Of a stretch of 64,000 nucleotides of DNA, positions 1-8,891 are shown one piece after another. A program made the translations under genes and the position numbers. Origin of the DNA: Dyella nitratireducens. Its GTDB lineage: Bacteria > Pseudomonadota > Gammaproteobacteria > Xanthomonadales > Rhodanobacteraceae. The stretch lies in contig NZ_BMJA01000002.1 of the NCBI RefSeq assembly GCF_014642835.1, positions 615,776 through 679,775 on the forward strand, read 5' to 3'. Below the pieces are notes generated by a model. It searched no databases and was not told the origin of the DNA. It saw nothing but the letters and a program-made list of their open reading frames with translations. Numbering within the stretch: position 1 is the first letter of the stretch; each line of letters begins with the position of its first letter.

Positions 1-1
1 C

Positions 2-325
2 CTTATCCTCGCCATCCGCGTGGTCGACGATCTTGGTATGGCCATCGGCCACATCCAGCGTTTCGGCTCCGACCATACCGAAGTCATTGCTACACGCAAC
101 GACGAATCCGCCCGCCGTTTCGTGCAGGCTATTCGCTCAGCCGTAGTGATGGTGAACGCCTCATCGCGCTTTTCCGATGGTGGTGAATTGGGCCTGGGGG
201 CCGAGATCGGCATTTCCACCACCCGCCTGCATGCCTATGGACCGATGGGTGCGGAAGCCTTGACTGTAGAACGCTTTATCGTGCGCGGCGATGGACAGGT
301 ACGCCATCCACAGAGCCGGCTGTAA
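2..325 (+). CDS. proA: Gamma-glutamyl phosphate reductase, C-terminal part (partial)
   Basis: The gene enters from the left edge; only the last 107 residues are visible. ProA reduces gamma-glutamyl phosphate to glutamate semialdehyde with NADPH in proline synthesis. The visible part carries the family's C-terminal signature, including LGAEIGIST, the [12 protein letters not shown] stretch and the closing GDGQVR. The catalytic cysteine lies upstream, outside the window. The reading frame is open to the first base, so the start is unseen. The TAA stop is 28 bp before the TTG start of the next gene. Confidence 0.93.
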   Translation, partial: LILAIRVVDDLGMAIGHIQRFGSDHTEVIATRNDESARRFVQAIRSAVVMVNASSRFSDGGELGLGAEIGISTTRLHAYGPMGAEALTVERFIVRGDGQVRHPQSRL

Positions 326-353
326 TCCATCAGGGAACAAAGAGGGAGTCTCA

Positions 354-746
354 TTGAACCAGGCAGACATCGTGCGTCCAGTACAAGAGCAACTGGATGC
401 GTACAACGCAAAAGACATCGATCGCTTCATGCAATGGTGGGCGGACGATTGCCAGTACTACATCTTTCCGTCTGAATTGCTCGCAGACGGCGCGGCGCAG
501 ATTCGTGAACGCCACATGGAGCGGTTCAAGGAACCGGATCTGCATGGCCGGCTGGTACATCGCACGGTGGTCGGCAACCTGGTTGTCGACCAGGAACTAG
601 TCACCCGGAATTTCCCTGACGGCTTGGGTGAGATGGACGTGCTTGCCATTTACGAAATTGAGGCGGGCAAGATCGTTAGTGCGCGGTTCAAGCTCGGTGA
701 GCGCCGTAACGCATCGCGTGGGGTTTGCACCCCAATCTACGAATAG
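354..746 (+). CDS. NTF2-like/SnoaL-like nuclear transport factor 2 family protein
   Basis: Small protein of about 130 residues with the cystatin-like fold signature of NTF2/SnoaL proteins: an N-terminal helix (QLDAYNAKDIDRFMQWWADDC), then alternating strands with EMDVLAIYEIEAGKIVSARF at the end. Members are hydrolases, isomerases or ligand binders; no substrate can be assigned. I chose the TTG at 354 because a purine-rich AGAGGGAG lies 5-12 bp upstream; the ATG at 291 would overlap proA without a ribosome site. The last ten codons (GVCTPIYE) are read out of a GTTTGCACCCCAA repeat arm, so the C-terminus seems to have been replaced or extended by the repeat. Confidence 0.72.
   Translation: MNQADIVRPVQEQLDAYNAKDIDRFMQWWADDCQYYIFPSELLADGAAQIRERHMERFKEPDLHGRLVHRTVVGNLVVDQELVTRNFPDGLGEMDVLAIYEIEAGKIVSARFKLGERRNASRGVCTPIYE
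719..741. repeat. Half copy of the GTAGGTTGGGG palindromic repeat
   Basis: GGGGTTTGCACCCCAA followed by TCTAC matches the right arm of the repeat seen complete at 9420-9492 and 28866-28938, with one base changed. It lies inside the 3' end of the NTF2-like gene. A more decayed copy (GAGGTTTGCACTCC) lies near 932-952. Confidence 0.7.
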
Positions 747-791
747 CCGCCTAGGCGCGTCATTCGCCGTAAAAAGTCGGTTTTACCTCGA

Positions 792-861
792 CGTCATTCC
801 GGCGAAGGCCGGAATCCATGCTTCGTACTGGCGATGGATTCCGGCCTTCGCCGGAATGACG
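792..861. repeat. TCATTCCGGCGAA palindromic repeat, complete copy
   Basis: Two 27-29 bp arms in inverted orientation (792-820 and 835-861) starting CGTCATTCCGGCGAAGGCC and separated by a 14-bp loop. This is the simplest copy of a family found at seven places in the window. It could fold as a strong hairpin in RNA and sits between convergent genes, so it may double as a transcription terminator. Confidence 0.85.
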
Positions 862-963
862 ACCCGCTCTGAAACGGTATTAACGCGGACTTCTGCTCTT
901 GCCGAAAGAGTGGGAAACGTCGCGATATATGGAGGTTTGCACTCCGATCCACGCCCTAGGCTA

Positions 964-2241
964 TCAACCTCTTTTCCACCGCCGCACCGCCTGTGCAAAC
1001 GCAAGACAATCCGCAAACCGGTTGTACAACGGCACCGGCGAAATCCGGATCACGTCCGGTTCGCGCCAGTCACCGATGATGCCGTTATCCATCAGATACT
1101 CGAACAGCGCACGTCCTTGCGCACGGCCACCCAGCACGCGAATGGAAAGCTGCGCGCCGCGGCGCTGAGGTTCTTTCGGCGTAACGACTTCCAGCACGTC
1201 GGAAAGCTGCGTTTCGACCAGCCATTGCAGATAGCCGGTAAGTTGCAGCGACTTCTCGCGCAAACGCTGTATGCCGGCACGATGAAAAATTTCCAGCGAC
1301 ACGCGTAGCGGTGCTAGCGAAAGAATCGGTGGATTGGAAAGCTGCCAGCCATCCGCGCCGGGTGTCGGGACGAACTCTGGCCCCATCTGGAAGCGTGTGG
1401 CCTTGTCGTGCCCCCACCAGCCGGCAAAGCGCGGCAAGGCGGTGCGCGCGTGGCGTGCGTGAATGAACGCGCCGCCTACGGCGCCGGGGCCGCCGTTGAG
1501 GTATTTGTAGCTGCACCAGATGGCGAAATCCATGCCGCTGTCGTGCAACTGCAGGGGCAGATTGCCCACTGCATGGGCAAGATCGAAACCCACCTGGCAG
1601 CCCTGCTTGTGCGCAAGCTCGGTAATCGTCTTGAGATCGAATGCCTGGCCAGTGCGGTATTGCACGCCGGGCAACAGCACCAGTGCAATACGCGATCCGT
1701 GCTCTGCAAGCACGCGTTCGATCGCGCCCATCGAGATCGTGCCATTGGGCTCGTCGCCTTCCAGTTCGATCAGCGAGAGCGTCGGGCTGAAGCCGTGGTA
1801 GCGGATTTGCGATTCCACCGCGTAACGGTCCGTGGGGAACGCACCGGCCTCAACCAGGATGGCATGGCGATCCGGCGTGGGGCGATAGAAGCTCACCATC
1901 ATCAGGTGCAGATTCACACCCAGCGTGTTCATCGCTACGACTTCATCGGGCTGCGCACCGACGATTTCGGCGAGATGATCACGCACGAACTCGTGGTAAT
2001 CCATCCATGGCAGGCGGCCTTTGAAATGGCCTTCCACGCCGAGTTCACCCCAGTAATCCAGCTCTGCATTGACGGCTTCGCGTGACGCGCGTGGCTGCAA
2101 GCCGAGCGAATTGCCGCAGAAGTAATGGCTTTCGCTGTGCCCGTGCGGAGGAATCAGAAACTCGTTGCGGAAATCACGCAGCGGATCGGCAGCATCGCGG
2201 GCCTGAGCCCATTCGGCGGTGGCTTCATAAGAGGTTGACAT
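964..2241 (-). CDS. kynU: Kynureninase
   Basis: PLP enzyme of 425 residues that cleaves kynurenine or 3-hydroxykynurenine to anthranilate or 3-hydroxyanthranilate plus alanine, in tryptophan breakdown. Seen: the N-terminal FCGNSLGLQP motif (41-50), the GFDLAHAVGN loop (218-227) containing the PLP-contacting Asp, and the Schiff-base lysine K246 in SYKYLNGGPG. Start at 2241 (MSTSYEATAEW) agrees with the family's usual N-terminus; the upstream open extension is unlike any kynureninase. The next kynurenine-pathway enzyme, ACMSD, lies 0.6 kb away on the same strand, which suggests 3-hydroxyanthranilate chemistry. Kynurenine monooxygenase and 3-hydroxyanthranilate dioxygenase are not in the window. 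Confidence 0.95.
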   Translation of the reverse strand: MSTSYEATAEWAQARDAADPLRDFRNEFLIPPHGHSESHYFCGNSLGLQPRASREAVNAELDYWGELGVEGHFKGRLPWMDYHEFVRDHLAEIVGAQPDEVVAMNTLGVNLHLMMVSFYRPTPDRHAILVEAGAFPTDRYAVESQIRYHGFSPTLSLIELEGDEPNGTISMGAIERVLAEHGSRIALVLLPGVQYRTGQAFDLKTITELAHKQGCQVGFDLAHAVGNLPLQLHDSGMDFAIWCSYKYLNGGPGAVGGAFIHARHARTALPRFAGWWGHDKATRFQMGPEFVPTPGADGWQLSNPPILSLAPLRVSLEIFHRAGIQRLREKSLQLTGYLQWLVETQLSDVLEVVTPKEPQRRGAQLSIRVLGGRAQGRALFEYLMDNGIIGDWREPDVIRISPVPLYNRFADCLAFAQAVRRWKRG

Positions 2242-2303
2242 CGGAGCATCCTGACTTGGTATGTGTTGTGCGAGAAAACGCGCACATACCGGCAGAAAAA
2301 AAC

Positions 2304-2825
2304 TTAGGCGTTCAAGTTGGCAGCGATATCGCTGCAACCTTTGTCGAAGTTCGCAGCCCAAGCCTGGCCGGCCTCACTGGCGGATGGCCGCACGCAGCGC
2401 AGTTGGATCGCGTGACCATTCCGAAACCAGTAGCGCTCGGTATAGGTGTACTGGGTTCCGCTTTCGCTAGCGGTATAGAGGAAGCTGTTCTGCTCGCCCG
2501 ATGGACGCGTACTTGCCTGGTAATCCTTCATGTTCTTCGCTTTCACCATCGCGCCATTGACGTAGTCACCGAATGCCTGAGCATCCGTCACCTGCTTCAC
2601 CGTCACGCTGATGCGTGCCAGCGTGGTACTGGCGCTGGGGGAAGGATCGGGTACTTGGAACACGCGCACTTCAGGATCACCGTCGACTTGCATGATGCTC
2701 ACCCAGCTGGCCGGCGTGGTGAAATGCACACTGCCGGATGCCATGCTGACGTCGTCGGCGTGAGCCACGGCGATGCCGCCTAGTGCGAGCAAGGCTGTCA
2801 CCACCATGTAACGGCTGAATTTCAT
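2304..2825 (-). CDS. Secreted protein of unknown function, coupled to ACMSD
   Basis: 173 residues with a clear Sec signal peptide (hydrophobic core VVTALLALGGIAVAHA, cleavage after AHA near residue 23). The mature part has strand-rich sequence, a central VKAKNMKDYQAS stretch and two cysteines near the C-terminus (LRCVRP and DKGCSD) that could form a disulphide in the periplasm. I do not recognise a family. The ATG at 2825 overlaps the ACMSD stop as ATGA and has a GAGGAA ribosome site, so it is translationally coupled to a tryptophan-degradation enzyme. The reason for that pairing is unknown. Confidence 0.8.
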   Translation of the reverse strand: MKFSRYMVVTALLALGGIAVAHADDVSMASGSVHFTTPASWVSIMQVDGDPEVRVFQVPDPSPSASTTLARISVTVKQVTDAQAFGDYVNGAMVKAKNMKDYQASTRPSGEQNSFLYTASESGTQYTYTERYWFRNGHAIQLRCVRPSASEAGQAWAANFDKGCSDIAANLNA

Positions 2826-3856
2826 GCGTGTTCCTCGGGATACGTGTTGGGTATGAAACGACGTAGCGGCAGCCCCAGCCATTCCAGCGCGGTGCCGTGA
2901 AACAGGCGGGCGCGGGTCGGTTCATCCAGATGCAGCGATTCGATGCCGCTGCCCGGCTCCTGCTCCCCCAGCGGGAAAGGATAATCGGTACCGAGCATCA
3001 CGCGGTCGACGCCGGTCACATCCAGGAGATACTGCAATGCCTTGGGATCGTGTACGCAGGAGTCGAAATACAGGCGCTGCAGGTATTCGCGTGGATTGCG
3101 CGGGTTGTCCGTGGCAACCAGATCCGGACGCATGCGAAACCCGTGCTCGATGCGGCCGATGCTCCACGGAAAGCTGCCGCCGCCGTGAGCGAGCATCACG
3201 CGCAGTTTGGGCAGCCGCTCCAGCACGCCGCCAAAAGCCAGGCAACAACCGGCGCGCGATTGTTCGGCAGGCATGCCCACCAGCCATGGCATCCAGTACT
3301 TGGGCATGCTGGCGGCGCCCATCATGTCCCAGGGATGCACCATCACGGCCGCGCCGAGATCAGCAGCGGCTTCGAAGAACGGGAACAATTCCGGCGCGTC
3401 CAAATTCCAATCGTTGCAATGCGAGCCGATCTGCACGCCGTACAGCCCCAACTCGTCGATGCAGCGCTCAAGTTCGCGGATAGCCAGTTCCGGCGCCTGC
3501 AGCGGCACGGTGCCAATGCCGGCGTAGTGCTTGGGGTAGTCCCGGCAGATGCCAGCCATGTGATCGTTGAGGTGGCGGTGCAGCTCCAGCGCCTGGTAAC
3601 CCGGTGCCCAATACGAGAACAGCACCGGCACCGTGGAGATCACCTGCACGTTGATGCCGAAGCGGGCATAGTCGTCGATGCGGTGTTGCGGATCGAACGA
3701 GGAGTCCCACACCTCACGAAAGAACTTGCCATCCTTGTAGATGCGATGCCGCCCGTCGCTGTGCGTCATCACTGGAAACGCATCGTTGCCGTACTTGGTT
3801 GCCAGGTTGGGCCAGTCACGCGGAAGGATGTGAGCGTGGTTATCGATTTTTAGCAT
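2822..3856 (-). CDS. 2-amino-3-carboxymuconate-6-semialdehyde decarboxylase (ACMSD)
   Basis: Zinc-dependent amidohydrolase-fold decarboxylase of 344 residues that removes CO2 from ACMS, the ring-opened product of 3-hydroxyanthranilate, and so steers tryptophan carbon away from NAD synthesis. The metal ligands and catalytic residues line up with the known enzyme: H7 and H9 (DNHAHILP), H174 (MVHPWD), H224 (LAHGGG) and D291 (GTDYPFP). Start at 3856 (MLKIDNHAHI) places the first metal motif at the correct distance; the upstream extension is not conserved-looking. Same strand as kynU, with one small secreted protein between. Confidence 0.93.
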   Translation of the reverse strand: MLKIDNHAHILPRDWPNLATKYGNDAFPVMTHSDGRHRIYKDGKFFREVWDSSFDPQHRIDDYARFGINVQVISTVPVLFSYWAPGYQALELHRHLNDHMAGICRDYPKHYAGIGTVPLQAPELAIRELERCIDELGLYGVQIGSHCNDWNLDAPELFPFFEAAADLGAAVMVHPWDMMGAASMPKYWMPWLVGMPAEQSRAGCCLAFGGVLERLPKLRVMLAHGGGSFPWSIGRIEHGFRMRPDLVATDNPRNPREYLQRLYFDSCVHDPKALQYLLDVTGVDRVMLGTDYPFPLGEQEPGSGIESLHLDEPTRARLFHGTALEWLGLPLRRFIPNTYPEEHA

Positions 3857-3917
3857 GGCGCCAAGTGTAGCGCCTGCCGGGGCGGCCGGCCTTGAGCGGT
3901 GCAGCAATCACAATCGC

Positions 3918-6023
3918 TTAAGGATGCACGCGGCGTTCACTTTGCGCTGCCGCTGCTTCCAGCGGGCCGCGGCCGACCACGTAGGCCAGCGTGTTGATGT
4001 TGTCGACCAGGCGGTCGCTGATGCGTACCAACTGCTCTGCACGGGGGCGATCGTCAGCCATGGCGAGCAGGGTAGCCAGACTGCGTTGCAGCTGGCGTAG
4101 TTCCGGCGCCGGGTCGGGTGTCTGATTATTGCGCAGCGCCACGGCCAGGGCGCGCAGCTGCGACGCCGCTCGCTCCACGAAATGGGTGACTTCGACTTGC
4201 TCGGGCAGGTTGTCGCAGTCGTGCAGCAACGCTTCCAGCGTCATCGCCGTGCGTGCCAGCCGGTTGCTGTTGAGGAACAGGGCATTGGCCAGCTCCAGCA
4301 GGTTCAGCGGCGTGGCCGGTTCGGCTTGCATGCGATCCAGCGAGGCCTGTGCATTGGTGCGCGCGGTACGTACCCCGGTGCGGGTCTCGCGGTGAGCATG
4401 GCGCTGTTCCGGCCGTGCCAGTGCATGCAGGTAACCTGCATAAGCATCCAGCATGTCCGACAAGGCGGCCCGCGCGCGTACACGCTCCCAAGTCGGCCAG
4501 ACTACATAAGCGAGCAAAGCCATGCCGCTGCCGAGCACGGTGTTGAGCACGCGATCCATGACTGCCGTGCCGGAATTGACGCCTTCGAACGACAACAGAA
4601 TCACCACGGTGCCTGTCAGTGTGGCGACGGCAATGCCGTAGTGGGCAGTTGCCAGATAGCGGAACGCCATGCACAGCACCGCCATCAGGGCGAGGTGCGC
4701 CCAAGGATCATGCGGCGTGATGTGCAACAGCGCAGTCGTCAGCACCAGGCCAAGAATGGTGCCTACCACGCGCAGCAAGCCAAAGTTGAAGGTGGCTGCG
4801 AAGTCCGGCCGCAGCACGATCGCCGCCGTCATCGGTAGCCAATAGCCGTGTGGCAATTGCCATATGCGTGACACGAGCAGTGCGATGCTCAGGCACACTG
4901 CGCAACGCATCGCATGGCGAAACGCTACCGAATGGGTGGTTAGATTGGCGCGCAATGTAGCGAGCGCCGAGCTGCCGCGCAGTGCGCTTGGCAGGTGCGT
5001 TTCCGCCGCCGCTGCGCGTTGTTCACCGCTTGTGCCGGCCCAATTCGCATTGCGCACGGCGGCAGCGAGCTGGCCGGAAAGTGCGTGGATATGCGCGGCG
5101 ACGCTGTCGCTGCGGGTGTGGTTGTCCAGCAGTGCGCGTTCGCTGGCCTGCAAGGTTTGCAGGGCGCGTGTCGCTTGTTCCGGGGAATCGCCGCTTTCCA
5201 GTGCGTCGGCCAGCGCACTCAGTACGCGTGCTGCATCGGCACGAAACATCGCAACGATGTTTGCCGCGCCGTGCAGTTCCGCCATGGCGACCAGTTCCAG
5301 GCGCAGGCGTTCGGCCAGTTCCAGCAGTACGGCGAAGGCCTCCATCGCGCGGCCACGTGCGTGGTGGCGGCCAAGCAGCGTCTGCTGCAGTGTGGTCATC
5401 GCTTCGGTGAGCGCGGGCACGTCTTCGTCGTTTTTCTTGTTTTCTCTGGCTACTGTCGCGAGGCCGCGATAGACGGTAGCCAATGCATGTCGCTCCGGAC
5501 CATAGCGCTGCAGCGGCCAGGCGGCCACGGAGAACAGGGTCAGCAACAGACCGCCTGCAAAAATCAGTCCCGCGCCGATCAAGGCATCTCCGAGCGTGGT
5601 TGGCGTGGCGGCGGTGATGACCAGCAGAATCATGCTGGTCATGCCTACGCGCGCGATATCCACGCCGAATACGACCAACAGGCCGCCGAAGAACCCGAAG
5701 GCTACGGTCGCCACCAGGATCAACGGCAAATTGCCACCGATCAGAAAGCCGCAAAGCGAAGCGAGTCCGGCCGCGAGCGAGGCAAGCAGCAACTGCTGAA
5801 GGCGTTGGCGATAAGGCCCCGGCTGATCGGAAAACATGGTGTCGAGCGCACCGGCACCGATCGCCAGGCCTGCCTCCTGGTGTCCGGTGAGCATGCCCAC
5901 TGCCAGCGGCAGCACCACGGCAGCGGTATTGCGGATCACCACCCACGCGGGTACGTCCGGACGCTTGGTCGCAGTCAGGCTTTGCAGCACGCTGGCACGT
6001 AGCGAATAGGTGCGGGTGGACAT
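3918..6023 (-). CDS. FUSC family inner-membrane protein (YccS/AaeB-like)
   Basis: 701-residue membrane protein with the duplicated layout of the fusaric-acid-resistance/aromatic acid exporter family: an N-terminal block of about five or six membrane segments (residues 30-175), a long cytoplasmic helical region (about 180-370), then a second membrane block (about 385-515, starting RCAVCLSIALLVSR) and a helical C-terminal tail. Such proteins are thought to export aromatic acids, but the substrate here is not known; the neighbouring kynurenine genes make an aromatic carboxylate a reasonable guess. It has its own transcription unit, because a terminator for efpL lies just upstream at 6094-6124. 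Confidence 0.85.
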   Translation of the reverse strand: MSTRTYSLRASVLQSLTATKRPDVPAWVVIRNTAAVVLPLAVGMLTGHQEAGLAIGAGALDTMFSDQPGPYRQRLQQLLLASLAAGLASLCGFLIGGNLPLILVATVAFGFFGGLLVVFGVDIARVGMTSMILLVITAATPTTLGDALIGAGLIFAGGLLLTLFSVAAWPLQRYGPERHALATVYRGLATVARENKKNDEDVPALTEAMTTLQQTLLGRHHARGRAMEAFAVLLELAERLRLELVAMAELHGAANIVAMFRADAARVLSALADALESGDSPEQATRALQTLQASERALLDNHTRSDSVAAHIHALSGQLAAAVRNANWAGTSGEQRAAAAETHLPSALRGSSALATLRANLTTHSVAFRHAMRCAVCLSIALLVSRIWQLPHGYWLPMTAAIVLRPDFAATFNFGLLRVVGTILGLVLTTALLHITPHDPWAHLALMAVLCMAFRYLATAHYGIAVATLTGTVVILLSFEGVNSGTAVMDRVLNTVLGSGMALLAYVVWPTWERVRARAALSDMLDAYAGYLHALARPEQRHAHRETRTGVRTARTNAQASLDRMQAEPATPLNLLELANALFLNSNRLARTAMTLEALLHDCDNLPEQVEVTHFVERAASQLRALAVALRNNQTPDPAPELRQLQRSLATLLAMADDRPRAEQLVRISDRLVDNINTLAYVVGRGPLEAAAAQSERRVHP

Positions 6024-6093
6024 GGCGGGAAACGCTACCGGAATGCAGCGATTCTGCCTTACCGCCAGGACGGTGTCGCGTGGCGGTGGCAGG

Positions 6094-6124
6094 AAAAAAA
6101 CGGCGCCGTGGTGGGCGCCGTTTT
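6094..6124 (-). terminator. Rho-independent terminator of efpL
   Basis: GC-rich stem ACGGCGCC / GGCGCCGT with a 6-base loop, followed on the minus strand by a run of seven T (the AAAAAAA at 6094-6100 of the plus strand). It lies 38 bp after the efpL stop and upstream of the FUSC gene. Confidence 0.85.
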
Positions 6125-6161
6125 GTCGGGGTTCAACGCCGTTGCTGGCGCGGCTTTGTGT

Positions 6162-6740
6162 TCAGAACGTCTTTTCGGAACCGCGGCCGGCGAATTCGCC
6201 AGTGAGCGTGTTCACCCACACTTTTTCATCGGTGGTGATGTACTCCGGCACCTGGATTTCGATGCCGGTGTTGAGCTTGGCCGGCTTGGTGCGCTTGGTG
6301 GCGCTGGCACCCTTCAGTTCCGGTGCCGTGTCGACCACGATCAACAGCACGCTGGTCGGCACTTGCAGGCCGACCGGCGCATCGTCGATCACTTGTACGT
6401 AATAGCCTTCCACGCTTTCCACGATGTAGCCGGCGTTATCACCGATCAGTTCCGGGCCAAGCGTGTACTGCGTGTAGTCCTCGTTGTCCATGAAGACGTA
6501 CGCATCACCGTCCATGTACGAAAAGTTGGCAGCGCGGCGGACCAGATCCATCTCCTTCAGATCATCGTCGGCACGCAGACTGAGATCGAACTTGCGTCCA
6601 CCGGGAATGGAGTACAGCGTGAAACGGAACGTGACGTTGCCGCCACGCGCAGTAGGCGAACTGCGTTCGATATCACGCACCTGGTAAACGGTGCCTTCGT
6701 GTTCGACCACGTTGCCTTTTTTGACGTCGGAAGCTTTCAT
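6162..6740 (-). CDS. efpL: Elongation factor P-like protein EfpL (YeiP)
   Basis: 192-residue EF-P paralogue with three beta domains. Its family relieves ribosome stalling at proline and other difficult motifs by binding between the P and E sites. The tip loop of domain I reads SPTARGGN (28-35), placing an arginine (R32) where canonical EF-P has a modified lysine or arginine; the SPTARG loop and the ending [18 protein letters not shown] are typical of YeiP/EfpL rather than EF-P. Start at 6740 gives the family N-terminus [12 protein letters not shown]. The strong terminator downstream and the SDR gene 56 bp upstream frame it as the last gene of a short unit. Confidence 0.92.
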   Translation of the reverse strand: MKASDVKKGNVVEHEGTVYQVRDIERSSPTARGGNVTFRFTLYSIPGGRKFDLSLRADDDLKEMDLVRRAANFSYMDGDAYVFMDNEDYTQYTLGPELIGDNAGYIVESVEGYYVQVIDDAPVGLQVPTSVLLIVVDTAPELKGASATKRTKPAKLNTGIEIQVPEYITTDEKVWVNTLTGEFAGRGSEKTF

Positions 6741-6796
6741 GGGATGAGAGAGCCGATGATTGGGAATAAGGGGCAATAGCGAGAGCGTTCGTTGCG

Positions 6797-7558
6797 TTAC
6801 TTCGGTTGCAGACGTACCGCGCCATCCAGCCGGATCGTCTCGCCATTGATGTAACGGTTGCCAAGAATGAACGCCACCGTGGAGGCGAATTCTTCCGGCT
6901 TGCCGAGGCGCGAAGGGAAGGGGATGGAAGCGGACAGCGATTCCTGCACCTGTGGCGGCATGCCATCCACCATCGGTGTCCAGAAGATGCCCGGCGCGAT
7001 CGTCGCGACGCGAATGCCGAAGCGCGACAGCTCGCGCGCCATCGGCAAGGTCATGCCTACCACGCCGCCTTTGGATGCAGAGTACGCAGCCTGGCCGATC
7101 TGGCCTTCGTAGGCGGCCACGCTGGCGGTGTTGATGATCACGCCGCGTTCGCCATCCTCGCCGGCTTCGTTGTGCTGCATTAGCGACGCACCGGCCTTGG
7201 CGACGTTGAAGCTGCCCACCAGATTCACCATCACGGTTGAGGCGAAGGTGCCCAGTGCCATCGGGCCTTCCTTGCCCAGCACGCGGCCGGCGCCCAGGAT
7301 GCCGGCGCAATTGATCACCACGTTCAGTCCGCCCAGGGCTTCTTTGGCGGCGTTGACGTTTGCGGCCACGCCTTCTTCCGAGGTGACGTCGGTGCGGAAG
7401 AAACGCCCGCTCAGTGCCTGAGCCGCTGCCTGGCCCTTTTCCTCGTTGACGTCGAACAGGGCGACGTGGCCGCCGTTGGCCACCAGGTGCTGGGCGACGG
7501 CGTGGCCGAGACCGGAAGCGCCGCCGGTGATGATGGCTTTGACTTGATTGAGCTGCAT
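6797..7558 (-). CDS. Short-chain dehydrogenase, 3-hydroxyacyl-CoA dehydrogenase type (HSD10-like)
   Basis: 253-residue Rossmann-fold SDR. Visible are the cofactor motif TGGASGLG (11-18), the acidic residue of an NAD binder after the second strand (LFDVNEEKG), NCAG, and the catalytic Ser-Tyr-Lys ([11 protein letters not shown] then YSASKGG). The overall sequence, including the APGIFWTPM and RLGKPEEFA stretches, resembles bacterial and mitochondrial 3-hydroxy-2-methylbutyryl-CoA dehydrogenases, which oxidise the isoleucine-derived hydroxyacyl-CoA. That role fits the branched-chain catabolic genes in the window but is inferred from similarity only. Confidence 0.85.
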   Translation of the reverse strand: MQLNQVKAIITGGASGLGHAVAQHLVANGGHVALFDVNEEKGQAAAQALSGRFFRTDVTSEEGVAANVNAAKEALGGLNVVINCAGILGAGRVLGKEGPMALGTFASTVMVNLVGSFNVAKAGASLMQHNEAGEDGERGVIINTASVAAYEGQIGQAAYSASKGGVVGMTLPMARELSRFGIRVATIAPGIFWTPMVDGMPPQVQESLSASIPFPSRLGKPEEFASTVAFILGNRYINGETIRLDGAVRLQPK

Positions 7559-7657
7559 GGGAGTGTCCCGTCAAGCTAAAAGCGCAATGGTAGCGCACCG
7601 GGTTGCAGCACCGCTTGTGGCTTGCCGCCATCAACGCGATCCCCTATGGCAGTCGGC

Positions 7658-7703
7658 GTAGATTGGGTTACCCCCGGATCAAGTCCGGGGTAACCCAACC
7701 TAC
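7658..7703. repeat. GTAGGTTGGG-type palindromic repeat, variant
   Basis: Inverted arms GTAGATTGGGTTACCCCC and GGGGTAACCCAACCTAC around a short loop. It sits between the 3' end of the acetyltransferase gene at 7715 and the SDR start at 7558, and could act as a stem-loop at the end of the upstream transcript. Confidence 0.8.
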
Positions 7704-7714
7704 GGAGCGCTTCC

Positions 7715-8287
7715 TCAGCCGTAACGTAGGAATACGTCTTGCAGCTCCGCCGATTCGCGCAATACCGGGAATGCAGCAACCGCTTGCGGCGGATTCGCAG
7801 CCCGCTGCAGTTCCTTCTGCCACACTCCCACGTCCCACCACCGACCAAGCTTGTAGCCGGCCTTGCGCCAGACGCCAGCCGGCGCAAAATCCATCGCTTC
7901 GTGCAGCGCCACGCTGACATCGCCAGGCAGGGTGATGACACCTACCGCCTGGTTGATACCTTGCAGGCGCATCACATCCAGCAATGCGCCATAGAGCTTG
8001 CGTGCAATGCCGCGGCGGCGTGCGTTCTCATGCACGTAGATGGACGTTTCCGCGATCCAGTCATAGGCCGCCCGCTCGCGAAAGCGCGTGGCATAGGCAT
8101 AGGCCAGCACGTTGCCTTGTTCTTCCCATACCAGCCATGGGTAGTGCTGTAGGCGAGTAAGCATGCGCTGGCGCATTGCTTCCGCGCCGGGAAGTTCCGT
8201 TTCGAAGGTGATGGCGGTATCGAGGATGGTGGGGGCGTAGATGGCGTGAATCGCTTCGGCATCTTCGGCGCGGGCAATGCGAATCAT
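7715..8287 (-). CDS. GNAT N-acetyltransferase, phosphinothricin acetyltransferase-like
   Basis: 190 residues of GNAT fold. The N-terminus IRIARAEDAEAIHAIYAPTILDTAITFE and the acetyl-CoA loop NARRRGIARKLYGAL are characteristic of the PAT/Bar subgroup, whose members acetylate phosphinothricin, methionine sulfoximine or related amino acids; the native substrate here is unknown. Compared with usual members (about 170-180 residues) it has a short extra C-terminal tail. The ATG at 8287 overlaps the stop of the preceding YdeI-like gene as ATGA, so the two are translationally coupled. Confidence 0.85.
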   Translation of the reverse strand: MIRIARAEDAEAIHAIYAPTILDTAITFETELPGAEAMRQRMLTRLQHYPWLVWEEQGNVLAYAYATRFRERAAYDWIAETSIYVHENARRRGIARKLYGALLDVMRLQGINQAVGVITLPGDVSVALHEAMDFAPAGVWRKAGYKLGRWWDVGVWQKELQRAANPPQAVAAFPVLRESAELQDVFLRYG

Positions 8288-8877
8288 GTTTGATATTTCC
8301 AGTTGCGGTGCTTGCCTTCGGCCAGCCATTCCAATGCGGTGGCGATGCGCTTCTGGCGCGTGGCGTCGGTCTTGGCTTCGGTAATCCACTCGATATATTC
8401 ACGTTGTGCGCTGGGGTTGAACGCTTCGTAGGTCTTGCGTGCAGCAACGTGCTTTTTCAGATGCGCGGCGAAATCGTCGGGCACTTTCAGTGGTGGCTTG
8501 CGCACCGGAGCGGCGCGTTGTCTTGTCATGCCTGCGTCGCGCAACGTCATCGCTTTGCGCACGTAGGCAACCAAATCCTTTTTGCTCGGCAATTCCTTGA
8601 CAGAGGTGAGCTTGCCGAACTGACCCATGCCTTCCTTGTCGGTTTCACCCACGACATCTTTGCCGTGCCAGAAGTGAAAGCTGCAGTGCTGCTTGAACGC
8701 GGCCATCGAGCACATCAGCTTGCCTTGATAGAGAAAATGCGGGCAGCTCCACTTGATGCTTTCCTCAACCTCAGGATAGGCAGCGTGCACCACGGCGCGC
8801 AGGTGTTCCAGGATGGGGCGGGCGAAATCCGCCGATTTCGCGATATAGGCGTCAACGCGTGGATCGTGGCTCGCCAT
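8284..8877 (-). CDS. YdeI/OmpD-associated family protein (DUF1801-type)
   Basis: 197 residues. The N-terminal part (VDAYIAKSADFARPILEHLRAVVHAAYPEVEESIKWSCPHF) is the DUF1801/YdhG-like fold, and the C-terminal part (ALEWLAEGKHRNWKYQ preceded by PSAQREYIEWITEAKTDATRQKRI) is the YdeI/OmpD-associated tail. The biochemical function of this family is not established. It is the first gene of a two-gene unit with the acetyltransferase and follows another acetyltransferase gene by 14 bp on the same strand, so the three may be one transcript. Confidence 0.85.
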   Translation of the reverse strand: MASHDPRVDAYIAKSADFARPILEHLRAVVHAAYPEVEESIKWSCPHFLYQGKLMCSMAAFKQHCSFHFWHGKDVVGETDKEGMGQFGKLTSVKELPSKKDLVAYVRKAMTLRDAGMTRQRAAPVRKPPLKVPDDFAAHLKKHVAARKTYEAFNPSAQREYIEWITEAKTDATRQKRIATALEWLAEGKHRNWKYQT

Positions 8878-8891
8878 GATGTGCCTCGCTG

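Noticed and set aside
6741-7634. Long in-frame N-terminal extension of efpL
   Set aside because: It runs antiparallel-frame through the SDR gene with Arg-rich sequence; efpL begins at its family start 6740.
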